DNA of 64,000 nucleotides from Chthonomonas sp. UBA2387 (GCA_002343445.1 DDSP01000048.1:69088-133087), one strand, 5' to 3'. Shown: positions 1 through 8,961, counted from the stretch's first letter. The notes: a model not told the origin generated them from the letters alone. Translations and numbers: made by a program.

Positions 1-202
1 CGAGGTCGGTCTGGGCTGAGAACGGCAGCCGGGCGAAGGCGAGGGGAGTCCGGAAGAGGGAATTCAGTGTTCAGGGTTTCGGGGTTGCTCTTCCGGAGCA
101 CAGTCGACGAGGCGCAGGCCCAATCGTGAACGGGCCACCGCTTGCCGACGTTCCCCGTCGAGTTGGTGAAGCGGATCGCGCCGCAGCGGCGTATGGTTCG
201 GT

Positions 203-1051
203 GTGAACCCACTGCGAACGGTCGCGGCCTGCTCGGCCCTCGCCCTGAGCCTCGTCGGTTGCCAGACCGCGCCGCCCCAGGCCGAGGCGCCGGCCAAGCC
301 ATCGCTCGTCGTTCCCGCCGAGACCTCCATCACGGCGATGACGCTCACGCGGCTCGAATCGGGCGTCACGGGCGAGGGAGAAAGCGTCGTCCTGGTCGTG
401 GCCGAGGACGTGACCGTCGCGGGCGAGGTCGCGATTCCCAGGGGGACCCCCGTTACGGCCCGCGTGGTGCGCAGCCGCAAAGCCAACCTGCTCACCATGG
501 TGGCCAACCAGCCCGCGCGGCTCGAAATCGAGCCCGAGAGCCTGTTGCTTCCGGATGGCGGTTCGTGCCGACTCAAGGCCAACATGGGCCAGGCCGCGCC
601 CTTGGCGCTGACCCGAGAACTGGGAGGAACCGGACCATCCTTGGGCGCGTTGCTCGACGACCCCGATTCGCGCAAGACGCTCGAAAGCCTTGCGGAAGCC
701 ATCGAATCGGGCGACGTGGCCGCCCTCGGCGACCAGCCCGCCGCCAAGGCCGCTCTGAGCGACGCCTTGGACCGCTTGGGCGTTTCGGATTCCGAGTCGC
801 TGGTGGAGCCGAGCCAGTTGCGCCGAGCGGACGACGCGCTCAAGACGCTGCGGGCGGGCAAACTGCTCGACTTGGCCACGGGCGACGCCTCGTCTGCGGT
901 AAGCGCCGCCTTCGCTCTGGTCGGTGTGGCCGGCGAGGTGGGTCGCGGGCTGGCCCGCAAGCTGGATGCTCCGAACATCCGCATCCCCGTCGGCACCAAG
1001 CTGACCTTTTACACGATGGACTCCGTCGAGGTCGAACCTCCCGGCCGTTAG
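203..1051 (+). CDS. Putative secreted lipoprotein, function unknown
   Basis: The 282-residue product starts with GTG (MNPLRT) and has a typical lipoprotein signal: a short basic N-terminus, a hydrophobic stretch and the lipobox LVGC at about residues 17-20, followed by an Ala/Pro-rich linker. The mature part contains segments such as LVVAEDVTVAGEVAIPRGTPV, which read like a surface-exposed beta-rich domain, and later Ala/Leu-rich helices. It would be anchored in the cell envelope. It lies 61 bp upstream of the DUF4446 gene on the same strand but is separated from it by a -10-like box, so it need not be co-transcribed. I do not recognise a family; the lipoprotein call is the only functional statement I can support. 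Confidence 0.75.
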   Translation: MNPLRTVAACSALALSLVGCQTAPPQAEAPAKPSLVVPAETSITAMTLTRLESGVTGEGESVVLVVAEDVTVAGEVAIPRGTPVTARVVRSRKANLLTMVANQPARLEIEPESLLLPDGGSCRLKANMGQAAPLALTRELGGTGPSLGALLDDPDSRKTLESLAEAIESGDVAALGDQPAAKAALSDALDRLGVSDSESLVEPSQLRRADDALKTLRAGKLLDLATGDASSAVSAAFALVGVAGEVGRGLARKLDAPNIRIPVGTKLTFYTMDSVEVEPPGR

Positions 1052-1076
1052 AGCAGCCCAGGCAGCCTCGGTCCGC

Positions 1077-1082
1077 TATACT
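1077..1082 (+). promoter_or_regulatory. Candidate -10 box for the DUF4446 / ECF sigma operon
   Basis: TATACT lies 30 nt before the ATG at 1113, in the short gap after the lipoprotein stop codon. No convincing -35 box is seen. It would drive the DUF4446, sigma and anti-sigma genes together. Confidence 0.4.
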
Positions 1083-1112
1083 AAGGGACCTCACCCGCAG
1101 CGTGTCGGCCCC

Positions 1113-1613
1113 ATGCAGCAACTCCTGGAGCAGCTTGCCCCCTTTACGACCCACGTCCTGTTGGGCCAGTCGGCGATCATCGCCACGCTCATCGTCGTGT
1201 TGGCCTCGATGGTGGGGCGGATCAAGCGGATCGAAGCGTCTCGGTCCACGCTGCTCCGCGGCGTCACGGGCGAGAACCTGGAAGAGATCGTGGACCGCCA
1301 TCTGCGCGAGCAGGTCCGGCTGGAAGGCAAGGTTGACCAGATCGACCAGCGCACCTCGGTGATCGAGAAGAAAATGGCGCGCACCAAGCGGCACATGGGC
1401 ATCGTGCGCTACGACGCGTTCACCGACGTCGGGGGCCAGCAGTCTTTCGCCTTGGCCCTGCTCGACGACAACGGGGAAGGGGCCATCCTCAACGGGGTCG
1501 TGGGGCGCAGCGACGTCCGCATCTTCTGCAAGCCGCTTCAGAAGGGCGAGTCCGACCGAACGCTCTCGGAAGAAGAGCAAAAGGCGTTGGCGCTCGCCGT
1601 GAGGGGGAGGTAA
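1113..1613 (+). CDS. DUF4446 family membrane-anchored protein
   Basis: The 166-residue protein has one N-terminal transmembrane helix (about residues 20-36, LGQSAIIATLIVVLASMVG), then a predicted coiled coil (about 50-90, LEEIVDRHLREQVRLEGKVDQI) and a C-terminal globular part containing VRYDAFTDVGGQQSFALALLD and GRSDVRIFCKP. This order and the RYDAF-DVGG-SFALALLD signature match the DUF4446 family, whose biochemical role is unknown. The stop codon is 2 nt before the GTG of the ECF sigma gene, which indicates translational coupling and possibly a shared envelope-related role. Confidence 0.85.
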   Translation: MQQLLEQLAPFTTHVLLGQSAIIATLIVVLASMVGRIKRIEASRSTLLRGVTGENLEEIVDRHLREQVRLEGKVDQIDQRTSVIEKKMARTKRHMGIVRYDAFTDVGGQQSFALALLDDNGEGAILNGVVGRSDVRIFCKPLQKGESDRTLSEEEQKALALAVRGR

Positions 1614-1615
1614 CC

Positions 1616-2206
1616 GTGGCCGGATTGGACGATACCGTCCTGATCGAACGGTGCCAGAAAGGCGACCGGACCGCTTTCGACGAGCTCATCCGCCGCCACT
1701 CCGAGCGCGCCTACAAGTACGCGTTCCGGCTCACCGGCAACGCCGAGGAAGCCTCCGACGTGGTGGGCGACGCGTTCGTCCGCGTGTTCAACGCGATGAA
1801 GAACTTCAAGGGGCAGAGCGCGTTCACCACCTGGCTTTACCGGATCATCACGAACTGCTTCCTCGACTTGCGCAAGAAGGATCGGTCGAAGCAGACCACC
1901 AGCCTCGACGCTATGCTCCAGACCCCCGACGGCGAGATGGCGCGGCAGATCGAAGACCCCAACCGCAACCCCTATCAAGAGGCCGAGCGCAGCTCGCGCG
2001 AGGACCGCGTGATGCACGCCGTGGACCAACTGGCCGAATACCAGAAGGCGATGATCATGATGTTCCACGTCGAAATGCTCTCGTACGAGGAGATCGCCGA
2101 GGCTTTGGACCTGCCGATCGGCACGGTCAAGAGCCGCCTGAACCGCGCGCGGCTGTCACTTCGCGAAATCCTCACGCGAGACGAGGAACTTTTCCGACTG
2201 GGTTGA
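1616..2206 (+). CDS. ECF-type RNA polymerase sigma factor (sigma-70 family)
   Basis: The 196-residue protein has region 2 (about 10-85) with ELIRRHSERAYKYAFRLTG and a region 2.3/2.4-like FTTWLYRIITNCFLDLRKK, a variable linker, and region 4 (about 125-185) with MIMMFHVEMLSYEEIAEALDLPIGTVKSRLNRAR, the sigma-70 helix-turn-helix. It directs RNA polymerase to a small regulon. The GTG start at 1616 is preceded by the strong ribosome site GGGGGAGG at 1602-1609, inside the end of the upstream gene. It is followed 35 bp later by a probable anti-sigma factor, the usual arrangement for ECF control. The target promoters cannot be read from the sequence. Confidence 0.93.
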   Translation: MAGLDDTVLIERCQKGDRTAFDELIRRHSERAYKYAFRLTGNAEEASDVVGDAFVRVFNAMKNFKGQSAFTTWLYRIITNCFLDLRKKDRSKQTTSLDAMLQTPDGEMARQIEDPNRNPYQEAERSSREDRVMHAVDQLAEYQKAMIMMFHVEMLSYEEIAEALDLPIGTVKSRLNRARLSLREILTRDEELFRLG

Positions 2207-2241
2207 GTCTCAAAATCCAGAACCCTTTGAGGAACCCGTAA

Positions 2242-3087
2242 ATGAACGAGACCAAAGCCCGAGAGCACTTCTCGGCCTACTATCTGGGCGAATTGGATGC
2301 CGGCATCCGGCAGGCGTTCGAGCGCACGCTCGAATCGAACAGCCAAGTCGCCGCCGAGTACCGCGCGTTCGAGCGGACGATGAAGGAAATCGCGAGCCTG
2401 CGCGACGTGCGCGTGGACGTGCCCGAAGACCTGATGGATCGGATCACCGCCCGCATCGACAAGCAGGTGTGGGAACAACGGCGCACCGAAAAGCCCGGAC
2501 TGGCCACGTGGTGGCGTTCGCTCGCCCTCGGTGGGGTGGCGACGGTTGCCGTGCTCGGCGCCGTGATCTCGGTTCGCAACGCGGGCAACGTGGCGTCCAG
2601 CAGCCTGATTCCGATCGCGGGCGCGCCGATGGAGCAGGTTTATCTCGCCGAAAAGGATGGCGGCTACGCGCTTGCCTATCAGACTTCGGATCATGCCACC
2701 GTGGTGGTCCGGTCGGGGATCGACGGGCCCGAAGTGGCCCGGTTCGAGCTGAACGGCCAACGCCTTCACAGCCCGCTCAAGAACGAGTCCAAAGTGTCCG
2801 CATTGCTCTCGATCGAAGTCGAAAGCAAGGAGGCCCTGTTGGTGGCCGTGCCGGGTACCGATCGCGTTTCGGAACCCAAGGGCGAAGGCTCGCTGGTGGA
2901 TTTGGCCAAGGCCATCGCCGGTTTCTACCGCAAGCCGGTGCAACTCGAGGCCGACAATCCCGACGCCCGTGTGGCTTGGGAATTCGTGGGCGCAGGGCCG
3001 GACGAGTCCAAGCTGACCGCGTTGGACGGCAACCACGTTTCGGTCGCCAAACTCAGTTCGGGCGCCTATTCGCTGCAGGACCGGTAG
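2242..3087 (+). CDS. Probable membrane-bound anti-sigma factor
   Basis: The 281-residue product begins with a short helical domain resembling anti-sigma N-termini (HFSAYYLGELDAGIRQAFERTLESN) but lacks the His/Cys zinc ligands of classical ZAS domains, so it would be a zinc-less variant. One transmembrane segment follows at about residues 92-112 (SLALGGVATVAVLGAVISV), then about 165 residues of extracytoplasmic beta-rich domain. Its position directly after the ECF sigma gene supports a role in holding that sigma factor at the membrane. The function is inferred from topology and neighbourhood, not from a clear domain signature. Confidence 0.72.
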   Translation: MNETKAREHFSAYYLGELDAGIRQAFERTLESNSQVAAEYRAFERTMKEIASLRDVRVDVPEDLMDRITARIDKQVWEQRRTEKPGLATWWRSLALGGVATVAVLGAVISVRNAGNVASSSLIPIAGAPMEQVYLAEKDGGYALAYQTSDHATVVVRSGIDGPEVARFELNGQRLHSPLKNESKVSALLSIEVESKEALLVAVPGTDRVSEPKGEGSLVDLAKAIAGFYRKPVQLEADNPDARVAWEFVGAGPDESKLTALDGNHVSVAKLSSGAYSLQDR

Positions 3088-3091
3088 GCCC

Positions 3092-3952
3092 TCAGTAATC
3101 CACGGGACGCAGGTAGTACTCCCCGATCGCCGACGTGCTGAGCATGGCGACCGTCGGGGGGCGTCGCTTCCAATGCGTCCCGGAGAGCCTCTTCCAAACG
3201 ATCGCCACTTCGGCTGAGTCGAACCCGTGGCGCACCAGCATCTCGGGCGTTAGGCCCCGCGTGAGGTGGTGGAGGATTCGGTCGGCGCGCTCGTAGGTGA
3301 TGCCGAAGTCGCCTTCGTCGGTTTGGCCCTGCACCAGATCGGCGGTGGCTGGTTTGCCCACGATCGCTTCGGGGACTCCAAGCTCGCGTGCAAGTTCCCA
3401 GACGTGCGTCTTGAACAAATCGCCCAGAGGGTTGATCGGCGGCGAATCGTCGGCGTGCCACGTGTAGTAGCCCAGCAGCCGCTCCGACTTGTTGCCCGTC
3501 CCGATGGGCAGGGCGCGCAGCAGTGCCGATTGGTCGAACAGCACGATCATGCGGCAACGCGCGCAGACGTTGCCCAATCGCGTCCCATCCATGTCCGACT
3601 GTCCACCGACATAGCCGTCCACCATGGGCGTGATGTCCACCGTTTCGGCGGGCACGCCCAGGTCGTCCACCACCAGCTGTGCGTGGTCCAGGCTGGCTTG
3701 GCTCGAGATCTTGTAGGGCATCCGGAACACGAACACGTTCTGCGGGCCGAGTGCGCGGGCGGCCAGATAGGTCGAGACGGCCGAATCCACGCCTCCGCTC
3801 AGGCCGATCACGGCACGTTCGATGCCCCGCCGCCGCACCATCTCTTCGCGAATGAACCGCACCAGCCAATCAGCCACGAGCGGCGCGTTGATGGGCTTGA
3901 GCGGCGTTTCGCCGAGCGAAGCGGGGCGGATGACGGGCAGGGCGGGGCTCAT
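3092..3952 (-). CDS. nadE: NH3-dependent NAD+ synthetase
   Basis: It catalyses the last step of NAD+ synthesis, ATP-dependent amidation of nicotinic acid adenine dinucleotide. The protein shows the PP-loop SGGVDS at residues 52-57, followed by YLAARALG, a MDGTRLGN-ARCRM block and GTGNKSE, LLGYYTWHADD and INPLGDLFKT, which are the usual substrate-binding motifs of the ammonia-dependent form. No glutaminase (nitrilase) domain is present. I use the ATG at 3952 because the in-frame ATG at 3976 lies upstream of a TACACT box (3965-3970) that could be the -10 element. The gene converges on the anti-sigma gene with only 4 bp between them. Confidence 0.93.
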   Translation of the reverse strand: MSPALPVIRPASLGETPLKPINAPLVADWLVRFIREEMVRRRGIERAVIGLSGGVDSAVSTYLAARALGPQNVFVFRMPYKISSQASLDHAQLVVDDLGVPAETVDITPMVDGYVGGQSDMDGTRLGNVCARCRMIVLFDQSALLRALPIGTGNKSERLLGYYTWHADDSPPINPLGDLFKTHVWELARELGVPEAIVGKPATADLVQGQTDEGDFGITYERADRILHHLTRGLTPEMLVRHGFDSAEVAIVWKRLSGTHWKRRPPTVAMLSTSAIGEYYLRPVDY

Positions 3953-4110
3953 GGAGTTGCGTTGAGTGTACGTCACGCCCGGCTTGGTGCGACGGCAAGG
4001 GCGATGGCCCCGATGGTGCGAATGGTCGAATCTGTCCCCTTCAGAGGGCCGATTTGGGCCAAAACTGTCCCGCTAAGAAGGACAAATCGGTCACGGGCAA
4101 GGGACTGAAG

Positions 4111-4644
4111 TCAAGACTCACGCACCGAGCGCTTGCGCGAGGTGACGACCTCGGTGTTCATGCCCGCCCAGTGAAGCTGTCCGCCATACCGACCGTGCTC
4201 CATCTTGATGCACCGGTCCACGATGGCGATCAGGCCGGCCTCGATGGCTCGGTCGGCGGCTTCCAGATGGACGATCCGCAACTGCATCCAAACCGCGCGC
4301 GCCCCGTTCGCGATGGCTTGCTCCACGATCTCGGGCACCTCGTTCGCGGGGCGGAAGATATCCACCACATCCACGGGGAAGGGGATATCGGCGACCGTCG
4401 GGTAGCACTTCTCGCCCAGAATCTCGCTGGCCTTTGGGTGGACGGGCACGATTCGGTAGCCTTCGTCTTGCAGGTAGGAGGCCACCATGTTGCTCGCCTT
4501 GGCCTTCTCGGTCGAGAGGCCGACGATGGCGATGGTCTTCGCCTCGCGGAGCAGGCGTTGGATGGTGCGCGGGTCTTGGTAGCGACGCCGTTGCTCGGCG
4601 TCGAAGCGCGTGTTCAGGGTGATGGAGCAAGCAAGGCCGTCCAC
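4111..4644 (-). CDS. CoA-binding (YccU-like) protein
   Basis: The core contains AKTIAIVGLSTEKAKAS, GYRIVPVHPKASEILGEKCYP and PVDVVDIFRPANEVPEIVE, which is the Rossmann-type CoA_binding_2 fold seen in YccU proteins and in succinyl-CoA synthetase alpha subunits. The family binds CoA-like ligands; its physiological role is not established. The reading frame stays open to 4716, but that start would overlap the upstream gene by 53 bp. I prefer the GTG at 4644 (VDGLACS), and the true start is uncertain. It lies downstream of a small unknown gene on the same strand. Confidence 0.83.
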   Translation of the reverse strand: MDGLACSITLNTRFDAEQRRRYQDPRTIQRLLREAKTIAIVGLSTEKAKASNMVASYLQDEGYRIVPVHPKASEILGEKCYPTVADIPFPVDVVDIFRPANEVPEIVEQAIANGARAVWMQLRIVHLEAADRAIEAGLIAIVDRCIKMEHGRYGGQLHWAGMNTEVVTSRKRSVRES

Positions 4645-4663
4645 GCCCCGGATTGTGGCACGC

Positions 4664-4951
4664 CTACGAGGGCTCGGCGAGATCGCCTGCCAAGTCTTCG
4701 CTGACGACGCCGACATACCACTCGCCGCCCTCGAATGGGGGCGATTCGTGCCAGTCGTAGAGGTAGCCGTTCACCAAGCCACGGTCGAGCAGGCTTTTGG
4801 CGAGATTGTGCCTGGGGAGCAACGTCTCGCAGAGGATGGGGTAGCACTCGCAAGGCAGTGGCGGTTGCATCAGGCGGTAGTCGTCGGTCACGTCCACCAC
4901 CACCACCTTCGCCAGGTTCCATTTCCAGAGTTCGCCGTCCAGTCTTGCCAT
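4664..4951 (-). CDS. Small hypothetical protein
   Basis: A 95-residue ORF beginning MARLDGELWKWNLAKVVVVD and ending DLAGDLAEPS. It contains an internal CECYP segment and several acidic and aromatic residues (YLYDWHESPPFEGGEWYVGV). No signal peptide or membrane segment is visible and I recognise no family. It fills the space between the divergent M42 peptidase gene and the CoA-binding gene and probably shares a transcript with the latter. Its amino acid composition looks protein-like rather than like an antisense shadow, but coding status is not certain. Confidence 0.6.
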   Translation of the reverse strand: MARLDGELWKWNLAKVVVVDVTDDYRLMQPPLPCECYPILCETLLPRHNLAKSLLDRGLVNGYLYDWHESPPFEGGEWYVGVVSEDLAGDLAEPS

Positions 4952-5044
4952 CCGTGGTTCAACCTTGCGCGCCTAAGCGCACACTCTAGGGACGGAGCGG
5001 ATCGGCGAAGTGGAGCGACTGCCTCTCAAGGAACTCGGAGCCGC

Positions 5045-5050
5045 TATAAT
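5045..5050 (+). promoter_or_regulatory. Consensus -10 box of the M42 peptidase gene
   Basis: A perfect TATAAT ends 21 nt before the ATG at 5072. The expected transcription start would leave a leader of about 15 nt. No clear -35 hexamer is visible 17 nt upstream. Confidence 0.55.
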
Positions 5051-5071
5051 GAGCTTCCCCGCAGAGGTCGC

Positions 5072-6118
5072 ATGAGCCGATTCGTTATCGATCACGAGTA
5101 TCTGGTGCGGGTCCTGGTGGACCTGCTCAACACGCCTAGCCCGACGGGCGACACCGAATGGGCGGTCAACTTCGTCCAGCAGGAGTTGGAGGAACTGGGC
5201 ATGGCCAGCTCCAAGACCACGAAGGGCGCTTTGGTCGCCGTCGCGGACGGGTTGGGCTACGACCGACCCCGTGCCGTGAGCGCGCACGTGGACACGCTTG
5301 GCCTCATGGTCGCCGAGATCAAGAGCAACGGCCGCCTGCGGTGTACGGCGCTGAACGGGATCATGTGGCCGACCGTCGAGAGCGAAGGCGTGACGATCCG
5401 CACCCGCGACGATCGCCCGATTCGAGGCTCGATCGTGTTCGCCAACGGTGCTGCGCACGTGAACAAGGACGCTCGGACGGCTTCGCGGGACGACAAGAAC
5501 CTCGAGGTCCGAATCGACGAGCGCACGTCCAGCGCCGAGGAAACCCGAGTGCTGGGCATCCAAGTGGGCGATTTCGTCCACTTGGACACGCGCGTCGAAC
5601 ACTCGCGTTCGGGCTACGTGCGGTCACGGTTCCTGGACGACAAGGCGGCGGTGGCCTGCATTCTCGCGGCCCTGAAGTCGTTGCGCGACCACGGCATCAC
5701 GCCGGCGCAGCAGACGCACGTGCTGATTTCCAACTTCGAAGAAGTGGGCCACGGCGGCATGGATTCGCTTCCCGACAACCTCAGCGAGTACGTGTGCGTG
5801 GATATGGCTGCACTTGGCGAGGGGTTGCAGGGCGACGAGCATCACTGCACGCTTTGCGTCAAGGATTCCAACGGCCCGTACAGCCGCAAGCTCTCCGGCA
5901 AACTCATCGACCTCGCCGACCGTGCGGGCATCGACCTGAAGCTCGACGTGTATCCGCACTACGGCTCGGATGGTGGAGCGTACTGGTTCTCGGGCGGGCG
6001 CGCCGAGGTGGCGTTGATCGGGCCGGGTGTGGACACCAGCCACGGCTACGAGCGGACGCACGTGGATGCTCTGAACGACACGGCACTGCTGCTGGCCGAG
6101 TATCTCGCCAGCGACTGA
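5072..6118 (+). CDS. M42 family metallopeptidase (glutamyl aminopeptidase / cellulase M type)
   Basis: The 348-residue enzyme matches the dinuclear-metal M42 aminopeptidases. Visible ligands and catalytic residues are H72 and D74 in SAHVDT, Asp in FLDDKAAVA, the Glu pair in SNFEEVGHGG, Asp in CVDMA, and the final His in DTSHGYERTH. Between them is the beta-barrel substrate-gating domain (about 80-190). These enzymes form cytoplasmic tetrahedral dodecamers that degrade short peptides. The start at 5072 is fixed by the upstream TATAAT promoter; the frame is open much farther upstream, but that part is the antisense of the preceding genes. Confidence 0.9.
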   Translation: MSRFVIDHEYLVRVLVDLLNTPSPTGDTEWAVNFVQQELEELGMASSKTTKGALVAVADGLGYDRPRAVSAHVDTLGLMVAEIKSNGRLRCTALNGIMWPTVESEGVTIRTRDDRPIRGSIVFANGAAHVNKDARTASRDDKNLEVRIDERTSSAEETRVLGIQVGDFVHLDTRVEHSRSGYVRSRFLDDKAAVACILAALKSLRDHGITPAQQTHVLISNFEEVGHGGMDSLPDNLSEYVCVDMAALGEGLQGDEHHCTLCVKDSNGPYSRKLSGKLIDLADRAGIDLKLDVYPHYGSDGGAYWFSGGRAEVALIGPGVDTSHGYERTHVDALNDTALLLAEYLASD

Positions 6119-6200
6119 TCGAGGCCCGGTCGCAAAATCTGAACAAACCGGCCCCGATGTGGTCCTGTTTCCTGTAATCTAATGGCGAAGGACTTTCGCG

Positions 6201-6650
6201 ATGCGTTACTTCGTGGTGGGAAGCGATGGAAAGCGGTTTGGGCCGGCTGACCTACAGACGTTGCAGGATTGGGCCAACGAAGGGCGGCTGACGGAGTCGT
6301 CGAAGATGGTCGAGGAAGGGACTGGGAGCTTTGTTGTGGCTTCCGATGTGCCGGGCTTGGTTTTCTTGCCTAGGGCTCCCGAACCCGACCGGCCGGTCGA
6401 ACGCGTCGACAACCACTTGGCGAAGTCCATCATTGTCGCCATCATTTGTTGCCAACCCCTGGGGATCCTTGCGGTGATCTTCAGTGCTCAGGTTGACGGC
6501 CTGGTGATAGCGGGTCGCACCGAGGAGGCGAAGAGGAAGGCCAAACTGGCCAACTCCTTCGCCAACTGGGGGATTGCGCTCTGTGTGCTTCTCATCCTGT
6601 ATACCGTGTTCATGATGGTCGGTCCCCTGTTGGGTCGCGTCTGGGTCTGA
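6201..6650 (+). CDS. GYF_2 plus CD225/dispanin-like membrane protein
   Basis: Residues 1-55 (MRYFVVGSDGKRFGPADLQTL... with a late VPGLVFL) fit the GYF_2 (DUF4339) protein-interaction domain. Residues about 70-145 contain LAKSIIVAIICCQPLGILAVIFSAQVDGL, then a small basic loop and IALCVLLILYTVFMMVG, the two-helix CD225/interferon-induced-transmembrane-like module. The protein therefore has a soluble N-terminal domain and two membrane spans. It is followed after 2 nt by a DUF2752 gene, a frequent partner. The biological role of this bacterial pair is not known. Confidence 0.82.
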   Translation: MRYFVVGSDGKRFGPADLQTLQDWANEGRLTESSKMVEEGTGSFVVASDVPGLVFLPRAPEPDRPVERVDNHLAKSIIVAIICCQPLGILAVIFSAQVDGLVIAGRTEEAKRKAKLANSFANWGIALCVLLILYTVFMMVGPLLGRVWV

Positions 6651-6652
6651 GC

Positions 6653-7036
6653 GTGCGCACACGCCACGCGATCGCCGGTGCGCTTGTCGCTGTTCTCCTC
6701 GCTGTTGCAGCCCTTGCGGGGGTGTGGCCCAAGTGTTGGTTCCACGAACTCACGGGGTTGTATTGCCCCGGATGCGGCGGCACGCGGGCGTTCATGGCCC
6801 TGCTTCGCGGAGACGTTGCCCTTGCGGTCCGGCAGAATGCCCTGATCCTCGTTGTGATCCCGTTGGTGGCGATGATCGCAGGGCGTTGGGTCAAGTCCCT
6901 GTGGTCCGGCGAGGCCATGACCTGGCACCTCGGCGGCATGAAGGGAGCACTGCTCGTGCTGATCTTCCTCGTGTTCGCCGCCGCGCGCAACCTGCCTCTT
7001 CCAGCCTTGGAAGTCCTTCGGCCGATCGCGCCGTAG
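6653..7036 (+). CDS. DUF2752 family membrane protein
   Basis: The 127-residue product has the DUF2752 signature GLYCPGCGGTRAFMALLRGD (with both Cys) and a later Asn in RQNALI, between three hydrophobic segments (about 8-24, 60-80, 98-117). The GTG start at 6653 lies 2 nt after the stop of the GYF_2/CD225 gene, so the pair is translationally coupled. The function of DUF2752 is unknown; the CPGCGG motif could bind metal or take part in redox chemistry, but that is speculative. Confidence 0.85.
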   Translation: MRTRHAIAGALVAVLLAVAALAGVWPKCWFHELTGLYCPGCGGTRAFMALLRGDVALAVRQNALILVVIPLVAMIAGRWVKSLWSGEAMTWHLGGMKGALLVLIFLVFAAARNLPLPALEVLRPIAP

Positions 7037-7117
7037 CCCGCAAAGGTACGAGCGGATGGCCCAAACGCAAGGACTCGCCGGCGGGACCCTGCGCGGGGGC
7101 GTGCCAGGTGCCGAAGG

Positions 7118-7123
7118 TACATT
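7118..7123 (+). promoter_or_regulatory. Candidate -10 box of glmS, nearly leaderless
   Basis: TACATT ends 8 nt before the glmS ATG at 7132. This spacing would place the transcription start at or next to the start codon. No glmS-type ribozyme core is recognisable in the 95-bp gap upstream. Confidence 0.35.
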
Positions 7124-7131
7124 GATCACTT

Positions 7132-8961
7132 ATGTGCGGCATCGCCGGATACATCGGACAGCGGAACGCGATCGACGTCGTCTACGACCAGCTCAAGAGG
7201 CTCGAGTATCGCGGCTATGACAGCGCGGGCATCGCCTACCTGAACGGGTCGGGCATCAACATCCTGAAGCGGGCGGGCAAGCTCAGCGAACTCGGCAAAC
7301 TCATGGGTCAACGGCCCGACGAGTGCGGGCTCGCCATCGGCCACTCGCGGTGGGCCACCCACGGCGGGCCGACCGACACCAACGCCCACCCCCATTTCGA
7401 CCGGTACGAGCAGGTCGCCATCATCCACAACGGCATCATCGAGAACTACCTCGAACTGAAGACCGAATTGATCAAGGATGGGCACGAATTCCGGTCCGAA
7501 ACCGACACCGAAGTCGCCGCCCACGTGATCGGAGCGGAGTATGCCTCGGGCGTACCGCTGGAGGAGGCCGTGCGCCGCGGCGTCAAGCAGCTTCGCGGCG
7601 CGTACGCGCTTGTGGTCATGTCCAAGCGCGAACCCGGCAAGATCGTGGCCGTGCGCAACGCGAGCCCGCTCGTGCTCGGCGTGGGCCAAGACGAGAATCT
7701 TCTGGCCAGCGACATCCCCGCCCTGCTGCCCTACACCCGGGACATCGTCATCCTCGAAGAGAACACGATCGCGACGGTGACGCAGCACGCCATCGTGCTC
7801 ACCGACGGCGACGGACGCGAACTGCCGCTCAAGACCGAGCACATCGAATGGGATGTGGCCGCCGCCGAAAAGGGCGGTTACGAGCACTTCATGCTCAAGG
7901 AGATCCACGAGCAGCCTGACGTGATGCGCCAGGTCATCGCGGGCCGCATCGACGACGAGGGCAACATCCGGCTGGACAAGGTGTTCAGCGACTTCGTCTG
8001 GCACGAGATCGATCGCGTGAACATCATCGCTTGCGGCACGGCTCTGCACGCCGGAATGATGGCCAAGCATCTGTTCGAAAAGTTGTTGCGTCTGCCCACA
8101 GACTGTTACTATTCCAGCGAGTTTCGGTATGGCGATCCCGTGCTCTCGCCGCGCTCGCTCGCCATCTTCATCAGCCAAAGCGGCGAGACGGCCGACTCGC
8201 TGGCCGCCCTGCGCCTCTGCAAGGAAAAGCGCATCCGCACGCTCGGCATCGTGAACGTGGTGGGTTCGAGCATCGCCCGCGAGTGCGACCGCACGATCTA
8301 CACGCAGGCGGGCCCCGAGATTTCGGTCGCCAGCACCAAGGCCTACACGGCGCAGGTGATGACGCTGATCCTGCTCGCGCTTTACATCGCGCAGGTCAAG
8401 GAGATGCCCGGCGTGCGCGTCCCCGAGATCGCCGCCGAGCTCAAAGGCATGGGCGACCGCGCCAAGGTGATTCTGGGCCTCGAACCGCAGGTGGTCAAGC
8501 TGGCGGAGCAGGTTCGTCGTGCGCCGCTGTTCTTCTTCATGGGTCGAGGGGCGGACGCTTACGTGGCGCTGGAAGGGGCCCTCAAACTCAAGGAGATCGC
8601 CTACATCCCGACGGTCGAATGCCCTGCGGGCGAGATGAAACACGGGCCGCTGGCCCTGGTCAGCGATGGCGTGATGGCCGTCTTCGGAGCTTCCGAGAGC
8701 GACGTCCGCGACAAGATCGTGAGCAACATGCGCGAGATTCAGGCTCGCGGCGGTACGGTTCTGGCGATCACCACGGAAGACGACGCCATCGTGGAACGCG
8801 TGGCCAACGTGACGCTTAAGATCCCGAACGGGCCGTTCGACTTCCTCGACGCGTTGTTGACGATCATCCCGATGCAGTTGCTGGCGTACCACGTCGCGCG
8901 GCTCAACGGATGCGAGATCGACCAGCCGAGGAATCTGGCCAAGTCGGTCACGGTCGAGTAA
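7132..8961 (+). CDS. glmS: Glutamine--fructose-6-phosphate aminotransferase (isomerizing)
   Basis: It makes glucosamine-6-phosphate from fructose-6-phosphate and glutamine, the entry step to UDP-GlcNAc and the cell wall. The N-terminus MCGIAGYIG has the Cys nucleophile of the class II glutaminase (residues 1 to about 220), with RLEYRGYDSAGIA and GHSRWATHG. The two SIS sugar-isomerase domains follow, with CGTALHAGMMAK, ISQSGETADSLAALR, SVASTKAYTAQ, and the C-terminal PRNLAKSVTVE. The length of 609 residues is normal for the family. The enzyme is cytoplasmic. Confidence 0.98.
   Translation: MCGIAGYIGQRNAIDVVYDQLKRLEYRGYDSAGIAYLNGSGINILKRAGKLSELGKLMGQRPDECGLAIGHSRWATHGGPTDTNAHPHFDRYEQVAIIHNGIIENYLELKTELIKDGHEFRSETDTEVAAHVIGAEYASGVPLEEAVRRGVKQLRGAYALVVMSKREPGKIVAVRNASPLVLGVGQDENLLASDIPALLPYTRDIVILEENTIATVTQHAIVLTDGDGRELPLKTEHIEWDVAAAEKGGYEHFMLKEIHEQPDVMRQVIAGRIDDEGNIRLDKVFSDFVWHEIDRVNIIACGTALHAGMMAKHLFEKLLRLPTDCYYSSEFRYGDPVLSPRSLAIFISQSGETADSLAALRLCKEKRIRTLGIVNVVGSSIARECDRTIYTQAGPEISVASTKAYTAQVMTLILLALYIAQVKEMPGVRVPEIAAELKGMGDRAKVILGLEPQVVKLAEQVRRAPLFFFMGRGADAYVALEGALKLKEIAYIPTVECPAGEMKHGPLALVSDGVMAVFGASESDVRDKIVSNMREIQARGGTVLAITTEDDAIVERVANVTLKIPNGPFDFLDALLTIIPMQLLAYHVARLNGCEIDQPRNLAKSVTVE

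Noticed and set aside
1..202. Possible gene fragment at the left edge
   Set aside because: Short open frames exist on both strands, but none has a start signal, ribosome site or recognisable sequence.
7037..7131. glmS ribozyme upstream of glmS
   Set aside because: The 95-bp gap shows no recognisable ribozyme core, and a near-leaderless -10 box sits just before the ATG.
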